A stretch of DNA of 64,000 bases, taken from NCBI GenBank assembly GCA_026120185.1, contig JANUWF010002207.1:2357501-2421500 (forward strand). The letters are read 5' to 3'. Source of the DNA: Voacanga thouarsii. Its lineage: Eukaryota > Streptophyta > Magnoliopsida > Gentianales > Apocynaceae. The notes under the pieces were generated by a model. The model did not search any database, had not been told where the DNA came from, and saw only the letters and a list, made by a program, of their open reading frames with translations. The position numbers and the translations under genes were made by a program. This document shows, one piece after another, positions 11,918 through 24,118 of the stretch; positions within the stretch are counted from its first letter, which is position 1; every line of letters starts with the position of its first letter.

Positions 11918-13740
11918 AGGATTTGTTGAGAGTAAATGAATTAGAGTTGTTCAGTCTTAGTAAAAAAAGAATAAGTAAGCATCTATGAACTAAATTATGG
12001 TAATAATAAGTAACTTCATTACAATATTTATTGCCCAAAATCGGAGCTTACCAAAGAATAACAAACCATTTTATCTTCTTTATATATTGGTTCCCAGCCT
12101 ACATAGATTTCAATGTAATTGAATTCTTCCATCTTCACAGATAATAAAAGCAAAAATGCTAGAATATACCACTTCTTACCATTTCTTGTCATGATACCAA
12201 ATTCCAACTAATCTAAAAGTAAATATAGGTCATGGATTATAAGAATTGTGACAATATGTAAACAATAACTTAGAAATGTTTTATAAAAAAAAAAGCACAC
12301 ATTAACCCAAAGAGATGAGTAATCAAAGAATTTGTCAAAAACCATTTATGCATATTCAAGTTAAAAGAGTCAGCTTCTTTAACATCGTCAATTTAACTCC
12401 TAAACTCGAGACTGATACATGCATTGCCAGTATAGAAAGTATCACCAAATTCCATAAATTTGTTAAGGGATCATTCAAGCATTATAAATTTCAGCACCCT
12501 CCATCATATAAATTAACAGCTAAAGATAATCAACAACTATAGGAAGTAACAAATAGCATAATGTAGCACACATCCTTACTCTATTAGTTAGAATTTTGGG
12601 GGTCTCTTCTCTTATTTCTTATCAATACTTTATGCAACCATGAATAACTAATTAGTCCGAAAAGCAAAGCTAGAGAAAATAAAGTACAAGAAAATCAAAG
12701 TAACATAACACAACATGGAAATCGCAAACATTTTCTGCCTCTATATAGTCTTAGAGTGAACACCAGTCCCTTCTTTCTATAGTAATGGACGCAATGAACA
12801 TAGACATCAAAAAGAATTGAGACACCCAACCATTCAAGCATCCTAAATATTTCATATCAAGCTTTTTAATTTAAACAGATATAAGTGCTAGAAAATATTA
12901 TTGGTTTTTCCATCTTCTTTTGTTAAATAATATGAATGTCTTTCATAAACCATCTATTTCACTTATAATTACTGTGGTATCCATTAAGCAAGCTCATTAA
13001 CTATTGTAGTACTACATGTTGCTAAAACATTTCTAATTGATCTTGTGGTAATACAAGATGGCTTCTCGTAAAATTCTAACAACCCCTAAACAAGAAAGGG
13101 ATAAAAGGAATGTATTGAGAACATAGGATAAGTTCACCTGTTGAAGATTATTTATTTGCATGTCAGTCATCACATTTATCTTATTTTGAGTTGATGAATT
13201 ACCTTAGCAATTTTTCCCAGTGTAAACAGTAGATCTACCTCCAAATGCCAAGATCTTCTTACCATAATTTCTCTAAATAATAAACAGTAGCTATGATGTA
13301 CCATAGCAATTTTAGCTGCATCCAATCACCAAGATCTCATTTTGCCAATTCTAACTGTATAAGATACATAAAATAATTTCTTTGGGGGAATTCAAAATCA
13401 AAATTTGTTTAAATCCACAACTTTGTGCTTATATGCAACCATAATCAAATCAACCAGGAACAAAGTCACTAAAGTACGGATAAGCACTAGTAATCAAGTA
13501 ACATAGAAAGCTCATAACCATTCTTGAATTTAATTTCATAGAAGACTTGTGATTTCCCAAAACCAACCTAGAAAACAAATTTAAACTATGGAATCAAACA
13601 ACAATTAAGGAAGATAAGATTGACTTTTTTTTTCCTTCTTCAACGTGCTTGATTATTCTTACCTCAGTTAACACACAAATTTAGGCAGACTCATTTTAGG
13701 GTTTTAGAAAGCAATTTTTTATCATTAATCCCAAAAGCAA
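11918..13740. other. Non-coding, low-copy-looking sequence; possible intron or UTR
   Basis: It continues the sequence interrupted by the Tekay-like insertion. I find no motif of a transposon family and no convincing exon. Near 13690-13720 there is a TTTTAGGGTTTTAG phrase of the sort often seen near plant gene leaders, followed by a CTTCCCTTTTTTCTCC pyrimidine stretch. This is suggestive only. A spliced gene cannot be ruled in or out here without transcripts. Confidence 0.4.
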
Positions 13741-13830
13741 ATGCTTAAGCAAAATTATTACTTCCCTTTTTTCTCCTAACAAAATAAATGAAAAGTGGTT
13801 TGATTATTTTTTTAAATGAATAAATTACCT

Positions 13831-13832
<2 letters not shown>

Positions 13833-13869
<37 letters not shown>
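13833..13869. repeat. (TA)n microsatellite
   Basis: About 18 uninterrupted TA units followed by AAATAGAGAGAGAG. Confidence 0.9.
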
Positions 13870-13875
<6 letters not shown>

Positions 13876-14469
13876 GAGAGAGTTTTGATAGAGAGTTTTG
13901 ATATATTAAAAAATAATATGCATCAAATGTAAAACTTCTCATCTAATTTATTTTGTTGCCAAATTAAATTTATTTTTGTGACTGTAACTTCATAATTGGT
14001 TAAATTAATTTAATTTTTATCAAATGAATTAATTTCTATACATGAATAATTTATGCAATGATACTTTTTTAAAAAGATAATCCTCTCAAAATAAGTGGGT
14101 TGTTTTTATTATGTTCTTCCTCCCCCCCCCCTCCCCTCAATTTGACTTATCTACAAAAAGTTTTTTGTATTAAAATTAGTTTTTTTTTTATTTCTTGTTA
14201 TGTGAAGAATCAATTGGTCATACTGCTTTTAATATAATATACCATGTCATTATTTAAGTTGATGAGTCATAATCCTAATATAATTGTTAAGCTCAATTTG
14301 AGAATCCTTTCAATTCTAATAAATTTAAATTTAATTTATTGAATTTCGAAGCTATTCCAAAATATAACATTAATATTTTTATATAAATATAAAGTACTAA
14401 GTTATTGTTTAATTATAATGATTGAATTTTTCTTTTTAAACAAATGTTAATTAATATGCATACTATAAA

Positions 14470-15690
14470 AATCAAATTTGGGCTCTTATATAGAAATTAT
14501 GATATATTATGTAGTAAACTATATCTAATTATCTTCAAATTTAGTATAATACTTTTTTTTTTTAGCAATTTTAACAAATTGAAATATTAAATCACTAATT
14601 TGACATGCTTATCTTTATAAATGTGTTAGATTTTTTTTACTGTTATGGAGAGATTATAATAGATTATGTAGCAAAATATATCTGATTACCTTCAAATTTG
14701 GTCATGATACTTTTTTTTTTTTAGCAAATTTAATAAATCAAATGGTTGGATCATTAATTTTGTAGGCTTATTTTACAAATGCATTAGGTTTTAGGCTGTT
14801 ATATATAGATTATACTAAATTATATGACAAAATTTATCCAGTTACTCTTAAATTCGGTCATGATACTTTTTTTAGAAAAGTTAACAAGTCTGGATGGATT
14901 ATTAATTTAGTATGTTTATTTTTATAAATGAGTTAGGTTTTGGGCATTTGTATAGAGATTATGTTAGATTATGTAGCAAAGTATATCCTATTACCTTTAA
15001 ATTTGATCATGATAAATTTTCAATTTTAACAAATTTAATGGTTGGGTAGTTAATTTGATATGCTTATCTTTATAAATGCATTAGGTTTTGGATCGTTATA
15101 CAGAGATTATGCTAGATTATGTGAAAAATATATCCAATTACCTTTAAATCTATTCAGGATACATTTTTTTTTAGCAATTTTAACAAATCTAATCGTTAAT
15201 GTGACAATGTTATCTTTATAAATGCATTAGGTTTTGGCATGTTATATAGAGATTATATTACATTATTTGGCAAAATATATCCAATTACCTTCAAATTTGG
15301 TTATGGTACTTTTTAAAGAAAATTTAACAAATCTAACGATTGGATCATTAATTTGATATGTTTATCTTTATAAATGTGTTATGTTTTAGACTATTATATA
15401 AAGATTATGGTAGATTATGTGGCAAAATATATCCGATTACTTTCAAATTTGGTCATAATACTTTTTCTTTGCAATTTTAACAAATATAATGACTGGATCG
15501 TTAATTTGACATGCTTATCTTTATAAATGCATTAGGTTTTGGGCACTTACATAGTGATTATAATGTATTATGTGGCAAATATATCCGATTATCTTTAAAT
15601 TTGGTCATGATTTTTTTTTTTTTTAGCAATGTAAACAAATCTAATAATTGGATCATTAATTTGATATATTTATTTTCAACAAATCTATTT
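14470..15690 (+). repeat. Degenerate tandem array with a monomer of about 150 bp, roughly eight copies
   Basis: Each unit contains, in order: ATTATGTAGCAAAATATAT, a TACCTTCAAATTTGGTCATG-like block, an AT-rich TTTTTTTAGCAATTTTAACAAA block, GGATCATTAATTTG, then CTTATCTTTATAAATG and TTAGGTTTTGG. The last landmark recurs at 14633, 14781, 14930, 15079, 15224, 15376 and 15529, giving spacings of 148, 149, 149, 145, 152 and 153. Units differ by substitutions and small indels. No reading frame is maintained, although 15511-15699 happens to be open. Confidence 0.88.
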
Positions 15691-15699
15691 TTCTTCTAA

Positions 15700-16358
15700 T
15701 TGAACTTCTACCTACTATCCACTTCAGTTGGTATTTTGTTGGAACATTGGCAAGAAAAACATTCCCCTCCCTTTACCAATAAATTACCATCAGATATAGT
15801 TACGAACTACACGTATTTTATCAGTAATCTATTGGTAAATATTTTCCCACTTGTTTACTAATATATTGCCAATAAATTATCAATACAAATATCAACAACT
15901 AAATACACATAGTAAATAATTTTGTTGGTAGCTTATTAGACATTGACTTACTATATTCCCAATGAATATTTCGGTTGATAATTTTGTTGGCAAACAATTG
16001 ACAATCAAATTACCAACTGAAATATCATTCAACTACCCACTTTTATTGGTATTCTATTGGTATATTAGTGCAAGCAATATTCCCTCCTTATTTCTAATAG
16101 ATTGCTGTCATACATAGCTACCACCTTCTTGCATTTTCTTGGTAATTGGTTGGTAAACATTTTCTCACCTATTTACCAATACATTACCAATAGATTATCA
16201 AAAGAAAAATCACCAACAGAATACACACAATTGGTAGGTAATTGAAATGCAACACATTCCACATATGTTAGGATTCTGTTAGTAATTTTTTGGCAATTAC
16301 CCACCGAAGTTGGTTTGTTGAGAATGTGTTGTTGGTAATCAGCCTTTTTCCAGTAGTG
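15700..16358. mobile_element. One terminus of a CACTA (EnSpm-type) DNA transposon
   Basis: The right boundary, read on the minus strand from 16358, starts CACTACTGGAAAAAGG, the characteristic CACTA end. Upstream for about 650 bp lie dense, mixed-orientation copies of short motifs around TTGGTAAT / ATTACCAA and ACCAAC, as expected of CACTA subterminal repeats that bind transposase. No matching CACTA end with a 3-bp duplication was found to the left, and no transposase is visible. This is one end only, or a deleted element. The left limit is approximate. Confidence 0.7.
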
Positions 16359-16379
16359 TAATTAATTACACTAGAAAAG

Positions 16380-17600
16380 CTATCAAGTTTTTACACAAGA
16401 ATGAGTTACAAGTTCATCAATGAATTAGAAGGAGATAAATGTCATGTAACAAAGGAATTCCCCCAATAAATAACTAAAAATTGAATACCACTTGGATCCA
16501 TAAATTCTAACTCTAGGCACTGGTATGAGTTAAAAATCAATCTCATTCTCTCCTGAGTTATCTCTAACCCCTAAATTCGAGTAATCATTATCTATACCTA
16601 ATCAACCCAACTCAAAGATGCATTAATCACCACTCACAATTCCAAATCATTCAAAAGCCATAAATCCCTATCTTTAGGCAACTTCTTGAACTCATTGGTT
16701 ATTAGCCCTAATCCCTAACCTTCTTCTCGAGTTAATCAAGGATGGCAAACATTAAATTAGCTAAGTAGGTATTCAAAGCTTAACCCTATCTCTCGAATTA
16801 TAATGGTAGAACAAACAATTGAAAAAATTTAATTAAAACCCAACTCAACCAAAGTAACATAATAAACATAAATAACCAAATACCATAGAATAAAATTCAT
16901 AGATCAAACTACAATACATCAACCTAAAGTATAAAATAGAATACAACCCTTTCTTACAGTTAAAAAATCAAAGTTTAACATAAAAGTTACATAGTAGGAA
17001 AAGAAAGAAAAGGTAAGTCTCTTCCTTGACTTCTGCTTGCAATCCTCTGCTCTTTTTCCTTAAATCTCAGGGTCCTTCTCTTCTTTTTATATGCAAACCC
17101 TTTATCCTAGGGTTCTTGGAGAGAATCTAATGTTCTAAGGTGGCTCCTAGATGTCTCTCCTTCTGTCTTCTTTTATTTTGAAGCTACAAAAGTATATTTA
17201 CAACAAAAAATCTCATGCATTACAAAATAGCCGAAACAGTACCTTTACTATGCATGTGGGCATCTCAGGGAAGTTTAACTTTCTTGGACCGCTAGGTTGT
17301 CCAAAGAAATGGTGGCAAGGAAAAGTGGAACTTCTTTAGGCCGCCAGACTAGATGGCCTAAGCGGTTCCACTATCCTAGGCTACCAAGTCCTTGGATAAC
17401 CTGGCCAAAATTTTGGTCCTAGTTGGCCTAGGGAAATAGAAGAAGCCTGAGCCACCATCTTTTTGGAAAATTGCTCAAAAGTACTCCTTTTGCATCCTTT
17501 TTCATCCTTGTTCATCTCCAATTAATCTTTTTCAATTCCTATACAAGAACAAGCTGAAAATGGGTATAGTGAGTAGTGATTTGAGCAAAGTTTTATCACA
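16380..17600 (-). repeat. Diverged minus-strand LTR remnant of the Athila-like group
   Basis: Landmarks run in the same order as in the LTRs at 25733, 34158 and 38904: CTCAAAGATGCATTAATCACC near 16612, a ...TAGCCCTAATCCC...GAGTTAATCAAGG block near 16700, AAATACCATAGAATAAAATTC near 16880, a purine-rich stretch near 17000, a TTTTTATATGCAAACCC block near 17085 (TATA and transcript start on the minus strand), and a GC-richer patch of repeated phrases at 17240-17460. Termini and target duplication were not found. The LTR assignment rests on colinearity only. Confidence 0.5.
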
Positions 17601-17617
17601 ATTAAAGTGTAAATACC

Positions 17618-17618
17618 A

Positions 17619-17661
<43 letters not shown>

Positions 17662-17672
17662 CACACATACAC
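17618..17672. repeat. Compound (AT)n-(AC)n microsatellite
   Basis: About 12 AT units followed by GACACACACACACACATACACACA. Confidence 0.85.
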
Positions 17673-17912
17673 ACATGATGAGTTAGCTAGCACTGTTCAT
17701 TCCTATCATATAAATATCTACAGTTGATCAAAGTCTGCTCAGAAACTATGTCATTGGATGAAGTGCAAGCCTGAATCTCTATATTAGGAGGTATACAATT
17801 TAAAATTTGTTGTAACATGATGACTACATTTTTTCTAAAAAACTCATATTTTTTTATATCGTAATCTCCTTACGACAACAATCTCCAAGGGGAATCAAAA
17901 GATGGATGTGGG

Positions 17913-19767
17913 AGTTGGAATGTATACCTTTTAGACTAGGTTTCTAATATAATTATCGAATTTATTAATAAAAGAAATTATTCTCAAAAATTTGTTTGTA
18001 AATTTATATTTTATTTGTGCACGATTTACTATTGGTAAGGACCCAATGTGTTTAAGTAAGTGATCTATATGACTGGTGGTTTTTCACAATAAGGTATGCA
18101 TCACGGGTTACTTAACACATAAACGTTTGTTCTTAATCGATTGGTGAGAATGGGAATCTCATCATGTTTAGGTTTCTGTGTTATAAATTTTAAATGGAGA
18201 ATGACTTGCCTTTAGCCAGTGAGTAGTCCACTCAATTCATAGTATGAGTGTATTTCGAATACGTAGAATAGGACCTGTAATAGTGGTTTCTAAAAGTACT
18301 ATTTAGAAGAAACCCAGACTAATACTGCTACAGTGTGGACTAATAGTCTACCACTTAAGTATGAGTTGATGGTCTAACAAAGCTGGAAGTGTATACTTTG
18401 ATATGCTGTAGTTAAAGTTCTATCGTAGAGCCGATATACTTGTATGTGAGGTATATGTAACTAGTTAGTTAAGAAAAACTTGTACAAGATAGCATCTGCG
18501 CTATATCACCCATTGTGACTATTTGAATGATCTAAATATCCAGGGCTCAGGGCAACAAGACTTGGGTTTTTACTTTAGGGTAGCGCCCTTCGAAAGTAGA
18601 AACATTCTAGGTGTCCTGGATCATTAGACTAGAGTTCTAAGGATGGTAGATGTCTTTTAGAGAGGTAATAGTACACTCTTTCACTCTAAAATGTACGGCA
18701 ACGCGTAGAGGGGTATTTTAGTCAATACACCTTTCGGTCGGAGACTTTCTAACGCAACATTGTTTTTGGGGTCAATATTTCCTTATGGTAATATTAAAAA
18801 TATTTAAAATGTAAAATATAGCTATTTCTAAATCAAGGGTATTTTGGTCATTTTAGTAGCGAAAGTGATGTGTCTTTTGGTCCTTGGAATAGACTATAAG
18901 TCTTGATGGTTTTGGGTTGAGGGATTGGTCTTGTATAAAATGGATTTTATTTTATTCGAGTAGCCTGATTTATTTATTGAGTTAGAATAAAATAAAAGGT
19001 CTAACGAGCGAGAATTATATATTGGCCCGTTTGGATTATTTAATTAATTAAATTATTAGGCTTGTATTAGTTTAGGAATAATTAAATTGAATTAAAGTCT
19101 TAACCCAATAACTGGGCCAAGTATTGAGGTTTATATTGGTCCATTGGGTTATTTAATTAATTTAATTATTGGGCTTATATCAGTCCTAGAATAATTAAAT
19201 TAAATTAAAGGCTTAACCTAATAAATTGAGCCATAGGTCCAAAGGCCTGTTTAATGGCTTAACATGACGTGGGCTTTAGGGTTTCTGTTTGATTTTTGAA
19301 TGCCCGGATAATAACCTATGATTAAGGTTGTTGAGATTTAGAGGGCAACAGAAGAGGTTAAGAGTGCACGTACTTTTTCCTCAAGCTATTTTTTGGCTTC
19401 TTCTCTCTCTTGCATGCGTGTGTTCTCTGTGAACAAGAACAACGACATAACTCTCCTAATTAATGCTCAATAGCATTTAGTCAGAGTAGGTAGATCATTC
19501 TCTTGATGCATAGCTTTCACCAGGAATTTCCGGCGGGGTTATATTCTAATAGCCAAGGAGAATTGCATTGATGCCCAGAAGAAGCCGTCGGCTTGTAGGA
19601 CAACAGCCTAAAGAATTGATCTCAGAACCAGAATTGGTTCAAACCGAGGCACCTGCACTCCTTAGACCAGTGAAGAAACGCAGAGGTAAACAACTTTCAT
19701 GCGATGCTCTATTTTTCTGTTTTATTCTGTAGCATGTTTTGGCGTCTTTATTTTTGCCATATTAACA
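17913..19767 (+). repeat. 5' LTR of a Ty1/copia element (1855 bp)
   Basis: It matches, in reverse complement, the solo LTR at 46334-48084 along its length. Shared blocks include CCTTTTAGACTAGGTTTCT near 17927 and GGGAATCTCATCATGTTTAGG near 18150. Its start is mutated (AGTTGG for TGTTGG). It ends ATTAACA directly before a primer-binding site for initiator-Met tRNA, which proves it is the 5' LTR of a plus-strand element. Inside lie two similar GGCCCGTTTGGATT / GGTCCATTGGGTT phases (19022 and 19138) that form a short internal duplication. Confidence 0.85.
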
Positions 19768-19773
19768 TTTAAG

Positions 19774-19790
19774 TGGTATTAGAGAATGGC
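19774..19790 (+). other. Primer-binding site (initiator-Met tRNA type)
   Basis: TGGTATTAGAGAATGGC lies six bases after the LTR end. It differs from the usual plant TGGTATCAGAGC at one early position. Confidence 0.8.
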
Positions 19791-21484
19791 TTATATGGCA
19801 ATATAGGTTGCATGTTAGTAAATAAAACTAGTTAGATGATTATATTTTGTGATCCTTCGCATTTTCTAGTATGGGTAGAATCCTCTGTAACTCTCATGGT
19901 TGAGAAATAGGATCACTGTAAAAGTTTTTTTTGAAGCTTTCATAGTGTTCGTGTAAGCCTATAATTAAAGGCATAGGCATTTGTGGATTGTTTTGGATGA
20001 GTTTTTGTTGAAATCTATGTAAAAAATTGAGACCACATTTGAAACACAAAGGCACAATGAAGATGATGATCACTGTAGCAACTAGCCGCGAGTAGCCGAG
20101 TCGAGAAGCCAAGATGTACTGCAAAATGAGTGAGGAGCCGCAGCCATGCCCGAGTTGGCCTGGGCTACGCGCGCGAGGAAGCTAGTTCCTCGCGCAAGCT
20201 CGGTTTCCGTAGCAGCTTCCTCGCTAAAGTTGCTGCATGGGGACCAGAGTCGCTGGCACTCGCCCGAATCGTGGTCTATGGGTTTTTTCTATGGGGCCAT
20301 GATCCAGTGTGGCGGGTGCACTGGACTAGGGATTTTTTTTTTTTTTTGGGATTTTAGTCCCATACCATGTGAAGTTATTTTTATTGCAATAGTTAATATT
20401 TTTTGAATATTTTGTATGAAATAATAGTAAAGAAAATTTAGAAGTAAACAAGGCCATTGATTAATTAATGTGTTTAATTCTATTATGTGGACACTTAAGT
20501 TAAAAGAATAGAAAAACATGAAAACGTTTACAGTTTTCTAGCTTGCTTATTTCTTTTTGTACTCTATGTGTGTGTTTTCTCAAAAACCAAAGTCTTTGGG
20601 AAATTTATTACAAGAAAAATATTTTTCAAATTTAATAAAATGCTTATTTTGAACATAGACAAAAATTAATCCTTGGATATTTTTCTCAAATAATTTAATC
20701 GTTGACATAGAAAATATTTTGGATTTAGATATTTTTGTAAGTTAAAATGGAAAACCATTTTTGTTTTATTTTTTGCACTAGAAAATTATTACTAAAGTCT
20801 CTAGAAAGTTTAAAAGTAAATTTTTGGAAATCATTAAGTTCTTAACTGTGTAAAATAAATTCATAGAAAATCTCATAAAGGATATTTACCTTAGCATAGA
20901 GATTTATGAATTTAGATATTTTACAAAGAGTTAAGGGATACTTAATAGGATTTTTCCAGAAAGGATATATTTTTTTTAAAAAAAAAAACCCTTGTTTTTA
21001 AAAGATTAAGTGGAAGAGGGGTTCCAACGGCCCCACGGCTTCCATCACAATCCTCATAAGATATTGTAAGTCCCCCGCGTCATCCAGGGAGTGAACCCGT
21101 ATAGGATGGGGTTACCATAAGGATCTAGAACTAATGGATGGATATAATTAACAACCCAGGACACGTGCTATGATTGGCCAGACCATGTTGGACGTTATAT
21201 TGTGAGGAATGTCCATAGGAAATGAGAAGAAATGGTCATCCCACGATGGAGTTATCTTCTAGATCATTACCTAGAAGGGAAATTAATTTGTGGTGGTTAA
21301 TACACTTAGCTTAAGAAATTATTAATCTTCCCAAGAAGCTATTCCAATTTTCCTAAGAACCAAATTAATCATATTAAAGATAATAGTGATAGGGTTAACT
21401 ATTATTGGATTTAATACGAGGATAAAATCACAAATTATTTAGTTTTTCACAAATTGAATTTTCTTTTATTTTCGATTTTTCAGA
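19791..21484 (+). other. Untranslated leader of the copia element
   Basis: About 1.7 kb between the PBS and gag without a long frame. It holds a GC-rich island at 20085-20330 with a strong hairpin, then AT-rich sequence. A second GC-richer segment at 21010-21260 contains CCCCGCGTCATCCAGGG. Long structured leaders are known in some plant copia elements. A role in packaging or translation is only inference here. Confidence 0.6.
20171..20195 (+). repeat. GC-rich perfect hairpin in the copia leader
   Basis: GCGCGAGGAA and its exact complement TTCCTCGCGC enclose a GCTAG loop. It lies in the only CpG-dense block of a leader that is otherwise AT-rich. Confidence 0.75.
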
Positions 21485-21840
21485 AATGGTTTGTGCAAGT
21501 TCTTTTAGTTCTTTAGCTGTTATTCTCCGAGAGAATAAGTTAACGGGTCCAAATTATGTGGACTGAAAAAAGAACTTGGACATAATATTCACTGTTGAGG
21601 AGTATAAGTATGTCCTCTATGAAACCTGCCTTGTTATCAGGGAAGGTTCCACCGATGTTGAGCGCAAGGCTGAGAAGGCATGAAAGAAGGCCGATGAGAT
21701 GGCTTATTACTACATGTTGGCCTCCATATATAATAAGCTCCAGTCCAAACATGAGCACATGGCTACTGTGTACGACATTAGCCAGTCATTAGCCACAATG
21801 TTCACCAATATTAGCCAGTCATTGGACACTTGAGTTGAGA
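21485..21840 (+). pseudogene. Truncated copia gag N-terminus
   Basis: From the ATG at 21485 the frame reads MVCASSFSSLA, then LRENKLTGPNYVD followed by a stop where a Trp is expected, then KNLDIIFTVEEYKYVLYETC and later KADEMAYYYMLASIYNKLQ. This order (LTGPNY.DW, then E.YKYVL, then KADEMA.YYILAS) is diagnostic of Ty1/copia gag. Stops occur at the Trp and near 21685. A 14-base phrase ATTAGCCAGTCATT is repeated at 21777 and 21809. Copia similarity stops at about 21840; no zinc knuckle, protease, integrase or RT of this element follows, so it is cut by a deletion or a later insertion. Confidence 0.82.
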
Positions 21841-21845
21841 ATTAG

Positions 21846-22540
21846 TTGACCAACATCTATTCTAAAGTCTTTTCTCTTGTTATCTTGTTAACTTGATCCC
21901 TTCTAGAGTTTGCTTAGTAATCATCATTGTTCATCTTTTCATAACTCTTGAGCTATGTGGCGTTTCTCTAATTGAATATCTTGTTGTTCATTGCATAACC
22001 TAGAATCCATCACATACTCACTACTCTACTTGTTGAAAATCCTACTTCTTAGGAACTTGTTAATTGATTCCTTGCGGTAATTTTCCTAAAGGGTGCCACA
22101 TTACTCAACCATGAGAATCTTGGTTGGTGTGGTCTTATGCAATTGAAAATAATTATTAGAAGTGTCCCCTCTAGTGTCGCCTACCAAGTGTTTGGTAAAT
22201 TACTTTTATAGAACCTTCTTTCTTATTTCTTAGAATTTAGAAGACTTGACTAGTCGAACTAAATCATTTGAAGTGGGAAAGAGTTGGGAAGAACTTGAGT
22301 ATGTGATTGAGAGTTTGAAAAAGGTAAGAGGGCTAGCTCATTTTAACGAAAGCCACGAAGAAAGTATCCATGAGCGAAGAATGACCATCAAATTAGGTGA
22401 TAAACACATGAAGGAGTAAAGTGAGAAATTCCTTTTGTGTTTTCTACTTAAATTTTGTGGGTTCTTCTCTTGAAAGCAATGTTCACAAAGCCTAGTTGGA
22501 GTAATAGCGAAGGGTATGATTATGATGAGGAATCTTGTTT
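21846..22540. other. Unassigned non-coding segment
   Basis: It lies between the truncated copia gag and the chromovirus gag. It may be the 5' untranslated part of the chromovirus, but I find no LTR end or primer-binding site. Nothing else is recognisable. Confidence 0.4.
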
Positions 22541-24118
22541 GAGTCAAAGTAGTAATGAAACATAAAATAAATATGAGCATGTATGTGAAAAGGATGAATA
22601 TGGGGATATAAATTGTTGGAATGCATGTGATGAAGGGCTAAGTATGGGTGAAAGGGAGTATGATATAGGAATGGCTATGATGAAGGGCCACATACAAGTA
22701 GAGAAAGGTATAGGTATAGGGGATATGATGAGTTTGATGGAAGAGGAAATTAGAATATGAGGGGGAAGGATTTGAAATAGTTTATGTGGGAGGAACACAA
22801 AATTATTCAAGGAGTAGAGTACAAAAGAATTTGAAGGAGAATAGGGAGTTGAAGTACAATGAGAAGTTGATACCTCCATTCCATGGGGAAAGAGATTTGA
22901 GGAAGAAACAAAGTGAATTGGGCATTAATGGGGTTCTCTAAAAATGTTTTAGAATGGCAGGAGCAAATGAATACACAAAGAAGGCAATGTGGGTATCAAA
23001 TGGTAGTTTTTTGGGAAGAGATGAAAGATTTAAAAAAGGAATGGTTTGTACCCGATGAGTGCAAAAAATTTGAAAGTTTTGCTCATGTGTCCTATTATCC
23101 AAGAGGTTCTAAGCATAGTGAGGGAAGTGCAATGAGAAATTTTACAAAATGAGGAATGAGGAGAAAACAGGGTTATGTTTGTTCTACTTGTTGGAAATAC
23201 GGTAATAGGATATGTGATTGCCCAAGATTGAATGATCAAGAAAAAGGTATTGATTTGCAAAAGGGTAGTGCATTTTCTTGGGCGCATTGTAGTGGCTATA
23301 GGCACAATTCATTTGATTGTCATTGGAAGTCCTCTAAGGAGCAATGTAACCAATTGAACAAAAGATTTGAGTTGAGAAAGAAATAATAAGGGAAAACAAA
23401 CGGGTGAGTTTGGAGCCAATAAAGCTAAAAAAAAATGTTGAAAAGAATGAGCAAAGTGAGATTCATAAATTTTAAAAGAAGAAGATGCTAGAATGGGAAG
23501 CCAAAGGCAAAAAATTACCTAATAAAAAAGATGAGGACGTGCATGAAGAAGTTAAGAAAAATGTTAATGAGATTGATGAGGAGCTTAGTGATAATAAAGC
23601 AGAAAAAGTGGATCAATTGAGTTCAACAAATAAGGTGACCAAGGAGCTCTGCAATATTCTTTCTTGAGGATGAGTTAAATCCTTTTATAGTGTTAGAGGA
23701 TAATAATCAAGAAGAAATTGGGTAAAATAATATAAAATTTGTTGAAGAGCAAATTAATTCAAGGAATGAGGTGGAGACGAAGTAAGGGTGTGCTATGGAT
23801 GAAGGTCTCAAAAATGCTTCAAGTAAATTTGAAGTGGGAGAAAGCTCACATCAACAAGAGGAGAAAAAGAAGAGTTGCATAGAGGTTGTACAAAAGCAAA
23901 TGAAAATGAGTGAAACTAGTAAGAATAGAAAAGACACTAAATCTAGTGGACAAATTAGAGTGAATAGAAAAGATGGAGATGCACTTGAGAGACCATGTTC
24001 ATTGATTGGTGCAATGAAGGATGTTGTGGATGCTTGTGTGGTTGAAGAAAAAGAAGATTTACAAAAGAAAATATTTTCTATTCAAGGCGTCAAATTAAAC
24101 AAAGACCATGTAACTTGA
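22541..24118 (+). pseudogene. Degenerate gag-like region of a chromovirus
   Basis: Open stretches at 22913-23152, 23156-23386, 23485-23667 and 23795-24118 are separated by stops. The second contains two degenerate zinc-knuckle-like motifs: CSTCWKYGNRICDC, a CCHC spacing with Asn where His is expected, and WAHCSGYRHNSFDC, the same spacing with Trp in place of the first Cys. The following part is very rich in Lys and Glu. The assignment to gag depends on these motifs and on the protease that follows immediately. I do not recognise the N-terminal part, and coding order before 22900 is uncertain. Confidence 0.55.

Noticed and set aside
13745..13942. Frame with a Tyr-Ile repeat
   Set aside because: It is a translation of the (TA)n microsatellite.
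14470..15690. CRISPR or tRNA cluster in the repeated AT-rich units
   Set aside because: The 150-bp units are homologous over their whole length, so there are no spacers, and no cloverleaf or tRNA A/B box pattern is present.
20130..20406. Frames in the GC-rich leader block
   Set aside because: Two overlapping frames with no motif, in the untranslated leader of a copia element upstream of gag.
22544..22879. 111-residue minus-strand frame
   Set aside because: It is antisense to a purine-rich gag leader; its Ser/Pro/Leu composition is a by-product of that bias.
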